Source: Norana najaformis (lineage: Eukaryota > Annelida > Clitellata > Crassiclitellata > Hormogastridae). From it: a stretch of 64,000 nucleotides of DNA. Under the pieces are notes generated by a model that saw nothing but the letters and a program-made list of their open reading frames with translations, made no database searches and was not told the DNA's origin. Where the stretch lies: positions 2,961,715 to 3,025,714 of the forward strand of contig OZ029927.1 of NCBI GenBank assembly GCA_964023275.1, in the 5' to 3' direction. The position numbers and the translations under genes were made by a program. Numbering within the stretch: position 1 is the first letter of the stretch; each line of letters begins with the position of its first letter. This document shows positions 13,379 to 22,700 of this stretch, in pieces.

Positions 13379-16300
13379 TATATAAATAAATGCATTAGCA
13401 TTTCTCACGTTACAACCAATAATTCAGCCAAAAGTTTACTAGATTAAACCAACAAGTTTGGCTTGTCTTAAATAAGTCTTACTTATAAATTCACATTTAT
13501 AAGTACTTATTTACTTATAAATTTACATTTATAAGTATTTCAATAGTGCTGTAGAAGTTTACAGATTAGATTATACATTGCATCTAACCATGCCACTCAA
13601 TGAGCATAAACTAATTAAAGACAGAAGAAACGCTTATGATCTACCTTTAAGAAAGTAGGGTGACTTTGCCACATGATTTCCATTGTGGAGCACTGATATG
13701 ACGATATCCTTATAGCTTTCATAAATCTTAAATCGAACAATGTAAGAGCCATCGTGACGATCTAGAACCTGCAGCCAAGCACGTACTCTACCCTGAGTGT
13801 CTGCCGTTACAACAGCCACTTCAAATGCTTTCTCTCCCACAGAATCTGTCAAGCTGAACAAATACATACAGATACATTAACAATCACTGCACACTAATGG
13901 TTAACGGAAGCAAAATGCCAAATAAAACCTGCCAGATTTATATCATGGTGATCAAATGGCAACATGTGCATGGATGCGTCTCAGTTACAATACCAAGTGA
14001 ATGAAGAAATTCACATTTCATATACAGTGCACATCTGTGTGGTCGTTTTAATATTCATGTGTAGCTATTAGATAATTGGTATTGAAAGTCAAAAGGAAAA
14101 TTATTATTTATAATTTCAAATGTTTCCAAATCTATTATTTAACTTTCATAACAAATCACCAAATAAATAAGAGCATCAGCGCTTTCTAAGAGGTGCCTAA
14201 AAGGCTACATAAATTTTCAGATACGTTCATACAGACTGATAAGTTTATTCAAAGACATGCACACATCCAACCAGCAATCACCACAACAATTCAAACTGCT
14301 TCTGTCGTGTAAGTGGGCCAACATTTTCCCAAGCATGAGGAGATGCTTTTTCACAATTTCACATAATGTCATGATTATGTATTAAACCAGGTAACTCATA
14401 ATCACAAGTTCATCACACACATGTATGTGATTGTGTTAGAAAAGTTAATTTCCCAGAAACGAAAATCAGAAGGCAAATAGATAAAATGAGTCAAAATGAG
14501 TTCTTTGCATATTTGAATTCCTTGTTGTGTTAGCTATCAAACTTCAAGTCACTATGAAGAGTCTGATGTGTAAGAATTTTATTTTCAATTTTTTATGATG
14601 CCCTGAAACAAAATTTAATTTAAAATGTCCCCTTGGTGTCCTAATTTGAAGTAATGTGCATGGACTATTATGGCATGTAAATACATCTTGCCCAGTTTTT
14701 TATAGAGATTTCATTGATGGTAGCCTCAGAAGCATATAAATATGCTTCAATTTACTATACTCGTAAACATTCACAACCCCAAGTCACAGCAGCCTAGGTC
14801 AGGTCATAGTTACGGTAAACTTTAACTCACAATTTCTCAACAGTAGGCCCCACGAAGATACCTACATCTTTAAAACATTAGAATTTTCAAAAACTTTGTA
14901 AGAGATTTCTCAAACATTATTACACATGCTGTTGACAGAAAGATCTAAGGAACATTATATTCCTTGGGAGACTCCGGGGAAAAACGGGAGGACTACCCAA
15001 CTGCAAGTCACTACTAATTTCCAAGTATCACGTGGGATTTTTAATGCACATCTGTTAAAATCACCAAAACTGTTGGTATCTGCCTGACAGCAAAATAAAT
15101 GCAATTTTGAAAACAAAATGTTTACATAATAAATTTTTCTAAACAAGCAAATTAGAGGATACTCAATATATTATTCTTACACCTAAAACATGGGATTTGG
15201 GGTCCACATTCAAGTACCACTTCATGGCAAGGGCCATGTTAAACTGAAGTGGTATTTGGCAACCATATACATGTGTATGTGGCTGTGTATTTGCTGGCTG
15301 TATAAGGCTAATAGAAGCTTCAGAACTTGGTATGGTCACAAAAAACTAGTCTACAAAATACTCACCATGGGATTATTGGACTTATAAAGGCTACTAGAAA
15401 TTTTGTTTAATTTGAAATTGTTTTTGCAAAGGAAGTGATTTTAAAATAAATTTGGTTGAATGCTTTGTATTCTTTGTTTTGATTTTCCACTTTCAGATGC
15501 CATGAACTTCTGGCTGCATATACAGAATACCAAAGTTAAATCTGTGCCACTGATTATTTTAGATTAATGAAGTACATATAAAACATCTTAAACTAAGTTT
15601 TTGTTTTAAAGAAACAATACACAATAATTGCAATTCTTGCTTTATTTGGATATCTGATTCAAGCAGATAAACTAGTCTAGTCTAGGTTTTGTCAAAAAAT
15701 TTGGTGAGTTGTGTTTGCTTCTTACTGCTGTGCTACTTCTGCTTAGCAAACTACAGCAGACTACTTACTTGCATGATTTTTTCAGACTTGATATCTTGTG
15801 TTTCGAACCACCTCAAAGTAGCCTCTAAACCTGGCATGGCTGCACTTGACATTGGAATGTCATCAACTCACCTTCATCCTTGTCTTACATTGTTTAGTGC
15901 TTTACGTCTAGCAATCATCCTAGAGAATTAAATAATATTATTTGGGCGAAGCAATTACACAAATGGTGATGAAGGTAGAATAAATATCTTGTACATACTA
16001 AGGAAAGTTCTCTACAACCGAAAATCGTATAGAAATGACGTAGGCATTTTGTCGCAGCTAACTCAGTATACTGCACAATCGTCTGACCAGCTGTCGGCTC
16101 AGTGAACAGTGAGAAAATAAAGATATAAAATAAAAAATGCAGCAAAGTATATGCACTATTAAAGTTTTTCTTCCAAAGATAACACATGTGCATAAGCAAA
16201 TTTGGAATTCTTGCTTATGACCACGTTATACCCCAATTTGCATTACAGCAACGTGTGTTAGAGCAAGGATCCATGCATACAGTTTAGTCAGAAAATACAG

Positions 16301-17156
16301 GTGGAACCATTTTGAAATAAATAAACCTTCAAAATTGTTTTAACATAGTCTACTTTAAATTAAAAATGGCATGCCTTTCATAGTTTAATAAACACTGTAA
16401 ATTTCAAAAACACGGCTGTTTTGCAAGTAAACAAATATCTGTAGATGTAATCAGCTGTTACAGTTATTCCTCTGGTTTGTGCATTAAATTCTGTTTGTAA
16501 GATTAGCTTTTCTGAATATTAAATTTGAAAAGTGTTTGACAACTGACAGTCCGCTAACCAGTGTCAGTTTGTCTCATTTATCTTGAAGGATGATCCAGAG
16601 GGTGAACTTGATGTCATAAGGGAGTTTCTGCTTATTGGTATCCAGACAAAACTAAATCCTGGCTAGGAGTCTGCAAAGCATTGCACTTCCTTATCCCTAG
16701 CCCGGTTTCAAGGGTTTGTCTAGAGCAGTGATTACTGAAGTTTCTCCTGGAATCAAGTTCACCAGAATTTTCAACCCTGTGCCCTTCCAACACAAGTCGG
16801 CACTCGTCGAAATGCCGATATAAACCTCAGCTGATACACATTATAAACTCTTGACGTTTTCCTGTTAAATTCCGTTTCTGTTCTAGGCTCGACCCACTGT
16901 ACACGTACAAACACAATTTAATCTTAAAATCTAAAAGATGCTAGTTATGTCCGTGTACTTACTTTTGCCCATTGTGATCGACCGCTTGTATGAAGAAGTA
17001 CCGTACTGGAAAGGCGAAACGACCATTTAATCCCGGCCCCCAGACCAAACAGTTTGCCTCGCTGACTTGAGTATCAGTAGTTTTGGGGTCGATATTGCTT
17101 GACAGACATCGTCCAGATAAGCAGATAAAAATGGCTAAAATAATCAGCGAACGCAT
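4498..17156 (-). CDS. POGLUT2/POGLUT3: Protein O-glucosyltransferase 2/3 (KDELC family, filamin + CAP10/GT90), complete, ten exons
   Basis: Exons in transcript order: 17156-16963, 13853-13645, 11522-11311, 10163-10086, 9624-9449, 8001-7767, 7227-7018, 6007-5918, 5133-5026, 4512-4498. They sum to 1527 nt in one frame, 508 residues (human POGLUT2 is about 500). An N-terminal signal peptide begins [16 protein letters not shown] filamin-type Ig domain covers about residues 37-136 ([44 protein letters not shown]). A CAP10/GT90 domain follows to about 470, with [71 protein letters not shown] and [18 protein letters not shown]. The C-terminus is HDEL. Family role: adds O-glucose to serines of EGF repeats in the ER lumen. 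The start ATG was chosen because it opens the signal peptide. The exon 1-2 join creates an NLT sequon. Which paralogue (2 or 3) cannot be decided. Confidence 0.95.
5174..5318. repeat. Tandem duplication of about 75 bp
   Basis: The segment beginning TTTAAATGTTAGAAAACACCC (5174) is repeated from about 5252 with small indels (CTTACC versus CGTACA; one extra CTA in the first copy). It lies inside a POGLUT2/3 intron and partly overlaps spurious short frames. Confidence 0.8.
5543..5662 (+). repeat. Interspersed repeat, copy 2 (pair with 2424-2551)
   Basis: Shares the TTTTAATGCTAAGTGCAATA start and the CTGCAGTTCAACACTTGAAA segment with the copy in the ALG8 intron. It sits in the POGLUT2/3 intron between exons 8 and 9. 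Confidence 0.75.
6130..6702 (-). mobile_element. Jockey-type non-LTR retrotransposon 3' fragment (RT C-terminal domain)
   Basis: A 190-codon frame begins [19 protein letters not shown] and contains [33 protein letters not shown], and a Cys/His cluster of form C-x-C..H-x4-C ([17 protein letters not shown]). This order is typical of the C-terminal region of jockey-like elements of invertebrates. It is in the same orientation as the host gene, within the POGLUT2/3 intron 7018-6007. The polymerase core is missing. The frame is still open, so the insertion may be fairly young. Confidence 0.85.
8827..8883. repeat. Two overlapping perfect inverted repeats sharing an arm
   Basis: CCATATCTAGTTTA (8827-8840), a 4-nt loop, then TAAACTAGATATGG (8845-8858) form a 14-bp perfect stem. 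TAGATATGGGTACAG (8850-8864), loop CTTC, then CTGTACCCATATCTA (8869-8883) form a second perfect 15-bp stem. The stems share 8850-8858 and so are mutually exclusive. The site is in the POGLUT2/3 intron between exons 5 and 6. Confidence 0.9.
12160..12720. repeat. Possible decayed mobile element in POGLUT2/3 intron
   Basis: This non-coding stretch is less AT-rich than the surrounding intron and has a diverged resemblance (CTTCATCGAATCCAAAATAT) to a segment near 61420-61600. No ORF, terminal repeats or known domain are visible. Confidence 0.25.
12743..12827. repeat. 25-bp tandem repeat, about 3.3 copies
   Basis: The unit CATGACCTGAGGACATGCTC plus ATTTT is repeated at 12743, 12768 and 12793, followed by a partial fourth copy. 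The last full unit has TTTCC in place of TTTTC. Intronic. Confidence 0.92.
13345..13386. repeat. AT dinucleotide microsatellite
   Basis: A run of TATATA interrupted by one C, in the POGLUT2/3 intron between exons 1 and 2. Confidence 0.9.
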
Positions 17157-17459
17157 AATTTTTGCAAATGCCAAATATTTTGACACCGAAAGCCCAAACA
17201 AAATCTTTAGCCCAGCCCTCTTTAACCAGACGACAAAGATGGCGACATGGTAGGCGAAGACGATTAATCAAATAACCGATATAATCGGCTACTATTAAAT
17301 TAAGTAATCTAGTCTAATAGTGAAGTTCAGGCTTTAAGAGTGCGCAAGTACTATGTTTACACATTAATACTGTTGTCAGTCTTCAGATTTGTATCTATAT
17401 TAAACTGCTTTATTCCACTACATTTTACAGTTGTTCACAATTCATTCATCCTAACCTGA

Positions 17460-17665
17460 CTCCTCTTCCGCTTCTTATCTCTCCCAAACATCACTCACCA
17501 TTGCCGCCATGCTCTCTCTCTGCCTGACTTTTGGATCTTGACCTGGAACCGAAACTCTTCTGCCTATCGATTTGATTTTGACTGAGTACCTGTGAACAAG
17601 CTGGTCCCCATGACATGGCTTTGTTGGGCGCTGTAGAAATCTCAAGATTTAGATTACAATTTCAG
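17460..17665 (+). mobile_element. L2/CR1-like 3' terminal fragment, family A copy 1
   Basis: Shared landmarks of this family are CTGACTTTTGGATCTTGAC, CTATCGATTTGATTTTGACTG, AATAAGCTGGTCCCC (here AACAAGCTGGTCCCC) and TTGGGCGCTGTAGAAATC, followed by a tail of GATTAC-like repeats (here decayed). Other copies are at 27835-27995, 30915-31075 and 57610-57760, all on +. Two of these copies are preceded by the C-terminal part of an RT frame, which identifies the family as the 3' end of a LINE. Confidence 0.75.
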
Positions 17666-18109
17666 TATGATCTTTATAACTGCCATTGCTCTTTTCACAC
17701 TCATCAATAACATTCTATATAACAGTATGCACTGCTTACTGTCAACTGTTGCCGTTTGTCCTGCATTAACAGAAAGATTAATTAGGCTACTTAAGCACTG
17801 GAATTTTTATTGCATCGGAAGATATACCCCTCTATTCAGAAGTAATAGTGGTTCATTCATATTGTATGTGTACGACTGTAAACAGCATAACATTATTCAA
17901 ACACAGACTGTGATGGACACTAATGCATCTGATTTGAACCATAACAGAAATTAACAATTCCTGAGATTTGCTACCACAACTACTGCATTGCTATCATGTG
18001 GTGTCTGTTAATCTCACAATTCCAGGGTTACAACTGTGTTAATCCTTGGACTAGTAATAGTACATAAGGAAATGTATCATTTCCATTATCTAAGCTGAAT
18101 TAAGGCTGT

Positions 18110-18345
18110 AATGTAAATGTAAATCTCTGAATTTTTCAATGCCACACAAAAGCCCCAGACCAGAGACCAGCTTATTCACCAACACTGTATCAAATCAAGT
18201 CTGCAAGAACCAGGTTGTTTGGCAAGTTTCAGTACCAGGTCAGGTCCTGGGAGTTCAAACTGACCATGGTGCTATACAGTGGCCGAATGCTAGGGCACAT
18301 CGGCCTTTTACCTCCCCAAACAGCAACGTCATATGAAGGACATAT
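18110..18345 (+). repeat. SINE-like repeat, copy 1 (pair with 35925-36085)
   Basis: Shares, with divergence, the order CTCTGAA..CA(A/G)TG..ACAC..AAAGCC, an ACCAGC..ATTCACC / ACCAGCCTATACACC block, AATCAAG..AAG(A)..CCAGGTTG and a GGTCAGG/GGGAGTTC region with the repeat at 35925-36085. A weak polymerase III B-box-like GAGTTCAAAC occurs near 18252. It lies in the spacer between POGLUT2/3 and the zinc-finger gene. Confidence 0.45.
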
Positions 18346-18671
18346 GAAGCCTATATGACATATGAAGCCTATATGAGGCTATGCCTCTTACAACTGTTGT
18401 TGACATCGGTGCACAGTAAAGAACTAAATGCTATTTTCTTGGCTAGTCTTTCAGAACACCACCTCACCGCCTTAAGGCCCCTTAAGCGTATAAAAGTGAA
18501 ATGAAGGTTACACATCAGTTCAGAAACTCTTCATCAGAGTGGTTCTGACGTTAGTGATCTTTCAGTCATACCACAATGATAACAGTAATCCAAAAACAGG
18601 ACACTTCCTTAACCTCCCAACTTTCATTAGTGCCCATTAACTGGCTGCAAAAGGATGGAGGGCTCAGTGGG

Positions 18672-18780
18672 CACCAAATGGCATAGCATTCCAAGGATGA
18701 TCACCCATCCAAGTACTAACCAAGCTTGATGTTGCTTGCCTTCATCGTCCCTGCCAGCGTCATATCAGCGGCACCAAACC
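18672..18780 (-). ncRNA. 5S rRNA-like sequence (pseudogene or 5S-derived SINE head)
   Basis: On the minus strand GGTTAGTACTTGGATGGGTG reproduces the conserved internal promoter region of 5S rRNA, followed by a CCTTGGAATGC segment resembling the 5S 3' arm and preceded by GGCAAGCAACATCAAGCTT, which replaces the usual GAAGCTAAGC segment. The total of about 110 nt is near the length of 5S RNA (about 120), but divergence outside the box makes a functional gene unlikely. Confidence 0.7.
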
Positions 18781-19742
18781 ATCCACAAATAGTACAGAGT
18801 ACGTAAGTTATTAATCTCTTACCTCTACTCTTGGAATTCCCTTCCTCCTACTAGATGTAGCATACTACACTGTCCTGTTAAAAGTAGCACGGCCCAGTAA
18901 ACAAAACATCTAGTTACGGAGCACAGCTGCTAGAGTGATTTGACCTATGACCTGCAGCATTAGGCAAGCCGCTATATCCAAGGGACAGAGTTCCCTTCAT
19001 GATTTAGCTACTGACACAGAAGGCAGATGCACCTGCATGAAACAGCAAGGTGTTATTTCACAATATGTAAGGTAAGAGTTCAGTCAAGACTATTTGTCGC
19101 TCTTCAAGACACAAGATTAAACCACTTGTAAACTTTATAACATTACACTTTAATTACCGCAAACCACCGTATATATCTGCAGCCACATAAGACAGATTAA
19201 CTTCATGTAATCTAAGTAAATCTAGATATTCCTGCAGCACCCCTGAAATAATGCGGTTGAAATTCCAGTTGAACAATCACAGGTCAGTCAAGTGGAAATT
19301 CAGCCTGCAATCTATGGAAACAAGTAACATCCATTCAGCAAACAGAAAAAGACAGATTTACAGTTGTTATCTAAAACCCAACTGAGACTCTACATAAAAA
19401 CACGAACTGAGAGATGTCCAGTCTGGGGTGAGGAACAGGATGGGCTCATACCACTAACTGTCAAGTCGAAACATTTAGAGTACAGACCTAGTAGAGTGGT
19501 AACCCTTTGGAGTCAGCAAGAACAAAAATTAAGTCTAACTGGTATCTGCAGTTTTAATAAGTGAGCAACTGAGCGTTAGTCATTTGGCTACATTTACTTA
19601 TTTTACAGCAAGCACAAAAACCTCATGGCACTTAACACTTAACATCTTCCAACTTCCGGCTCCTACACGAGTGGCACTGCAAGATTTCACTGGTATTGTA
19701 TTTCTGCCAGTTGGTGCCTGGCAATCAGTCACTGTGATGGGA

Positions 19743-22700
19743 TTAACTGCCTTCATCTTCTGAAGCAACAGAATCTGTGTTAGCAGAAGGCTCCATACAT
19801 TTCGTCCTTTGTTTCAAGGCCTCCCTTTTTGCTGCTCTTTGCTCTTGTCTCTGCTCTACCAATTTCTCTAACAATCGCTCATGTTCATCTGCAATGTCTG
19901 AGTGGCAGTCCACCAGGTGACGCCGCATGTTAATCACTGCACCATGGCATCCAGCGACAAGGCAATTCTGTTTTCTACGTCTTGAACGCACCTTGAAGTT
20001 TGGCCGTGGAATTCCAGCCGATGATTTCTTTGGTCTTACGACTCTGTTGCTCTAAAACAAGTTGCAGAAAATTGTGTTGCACTCATCAGATGTTAACCTG
20101 ACTGACTGAAAGACTCATATGGAACATGTAATCAGTGCAAAGACTCATATGGAACATGTAATCAGTGCAAAGACTCATATGGAACATGTAATCAGTGCAA
20201 AGACTCATATGGAACATGTAATCAGTGCAAAGACTAATATGGAACATGTAATCAGTGCAAAGACTCATATGGAACATGTAATCAGTGCAAAGACTCATAT
20301 GGAACATGTAATCAGTGCAAAGACTCATATGGAACATGTAATCAGTGCAAAGACTAATATGGAACATGTAATCAGTGCAAAGACTCATATGGAACATGTA
20401 ATCAGTGCAAAGACTCATATGGAACATGTAATCAGTGCAAAGACTAATATGGAACATGTAATCAGTGCAAAGACTCATATGGAACATGTAATCAGTGCAA
20501 AGACTCATATGGAACATGTAATCAGTGCAAAGACTCATATGGAACATGTAATCAGTGCAAAGACTAATATGGAACATGTAATCAGTGCAAAAGACTCATA
20601 TGGAACATGTAATCAGTGCAAAGACTCATATGGAACATGTAATCAGTGCAAAAGACTCATATGGAACATGTAATCAGTGCAAAGACTCATATGGAACATG
20701 TAATCAGTGCAAAAGAAATCAGCCATTTATAAAAAAAGATAAGCAGATAAGAAAGATTTAGTACGAACAGTCAAATCAATCCAGCAGCTCATCATCAATA
20801 ATGCATAAACAAAGCATAATGAATAATTAATTATCAGTGTTAATTGTAGTACATTCTCCCAAACTCTAAGGGCATCAGTTTTTCAGTATTACAAATGCAG
20901 TTGCAATAAACATCTCTGAGGCATTTTTCTTGGTAACACATATAAATTTTCTAGCTAGCAAACAAAAACAGTCTGAGGTCATTTCATAAAGAACTGCAGC
21001 TCCTTAGGCTGAAGAGGGGAGCATTTAATGTGTTATTAAGCATTATTTTCATTTTAGTTTCATAATTTAATTAAGTTAGTGAAAAATATCATTTGTACAA
21101 TTACAAATTTCTTATCAAATTTAATTCCTCTATTTTTATGCAATTAATCTGATGAATAGAAATTTTAATCATGTGATTAATTTCTATTAAAGTTTTTAAC
21201 TGAAGCTAACCTCTAGTATGAAGCATGACTTCATATTTCTTAGCTTCAGCATATGAGGGCAGGCGACCAGTCCACCCCTCGGCACCCGACCATACACTGA
21301 CAGTGTACAGTCAGTGTACACATTTTGTAGCCAAGTTTGCTAAGGGTGCAAGTGGAGCAGAAATCTTGAAACACCTTTCTGCCATGGCAGGGATTTGAAT
21401 CCCTAACCTCTGGACTAACAGTCTGGCATGCTAACCACTAGACCATTCTGCATCCGCTTGAAAAAGAAGAGCCCTTAAGTGCAAACAGTAGTCTACCAAT
21501 GCATCTGAGATGGGAAGCTGGAGCCTCTCAGGAGTAAAAACTTCACAAAAATCTATCTTAAATTACAGTAAACTATTAATTTCTTAGCAGGATACCTCTT
21601 TGCTCTCTGAAGTCGAATCTTTGGATAATGTACAGAGATATTCAGTCGGATTGTGAAAGACCTTGTCCCACAGTTCATCTCGTTCAGTTGGTGTAAGTTC
21701 TGAGTGGCAGTTAATAAGATGGCGTCGCAATCGAATTGTCTGTCCAAAGCACCCATTAACTGGACAACGCAACTTTCGCTGCAAAAGATGCAAACCTACC
21801 ATAGTTGTATCTTACTAGTAAAATTGGTACAGTAGTCTGGACCGTAAAACTAACTGTACTTAAAAAGGCTACGAACACAATAGGTGTATGAATATGTAAG
21901 TCATAAGACAATGAGCTGCATCCCAAGTGTAGAGGATAATGACGACGAGAGTAAAGGGTGACTGAGCTGCAGGTTTTCTCCAATGGTCACCTACGGTACT
22001 TACTAAGGGTCTTCCCATTAAAAATTTTTATGAGCAAAGCATCAGTGAAGCAAATTTTGTGCTTGTTCTTCTGAAAATCAGTTACAAATGTAGCAGTATT
22101 TTAAAAATATTTGGGTAAGAAAATTAATAAGACAAAAAACTTCATACCAAGAACCTGTATACAAGAAGCTATATTTGTTCAAACTATGTAATGAAGATTC
22201 CACAGTTACTTTAAGAATTATGTAATGTTCTTTGTTCTATTCAATATAGCAAAGAATCTCCAATTACCTTAATAATTTTGCACTTGCTCAAACATTATGA
22301 AACGAAGACTTTTCAATAACCTTAAGGACTGGAACCACAGGTATAGCAGGAACTGCACCAAGAAAGTTGCATGGATCTTCAGTTACATTCTCAAAGAGTT
22401 TCTCTCTTTCAGAGGCTTTGAGTTCTGGATGGCAGTCAAGAAGATGGCGATTCATTCGTGTTGATCGTCCCAGACATCCATCTACCGGGCACCTCATCTT
22501 TCGTTGAAACAAATTCTTATTTGGTCTTGGAATGCTAGCATTCGTCATGGCTGGCTTAAGCCAAAACGACCCAGTCACCTAAAAACAGTGTCACAAAAGA
22601 GGCATCCATCACCCATGCAGGCAACATAAGATAATCTAACACTAACCATGCACCAACCACTCTCTGGAGTACTGTAACCAGATCTCGTCCATGCTTACAC

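Noticed and set aside
17667-17954. Plus-strand frame of 95 codons in the spacer
   Set aside because: No domain, AT-rich codon use and no splice or promoter context; it follows an L2-like tail.
20086-20673. Long open frames on both strands across the 30-bp minisatellite
   Set aside because: The unit length is a multiple of three, so frames stay open automatically. The peptides are exact 10-residue repeats and the array is intronic.
20111-20715. CRISPR-like array
   Set aside because: Units are contiguous with no unique spacers, and the DNA is eukaryotic.
21375-21455. Functional tRNA gene on the minus strand
   Set aside because: A and B boxes are present, but the anticodon and acceptor stems do not pair and a SINE body follows.
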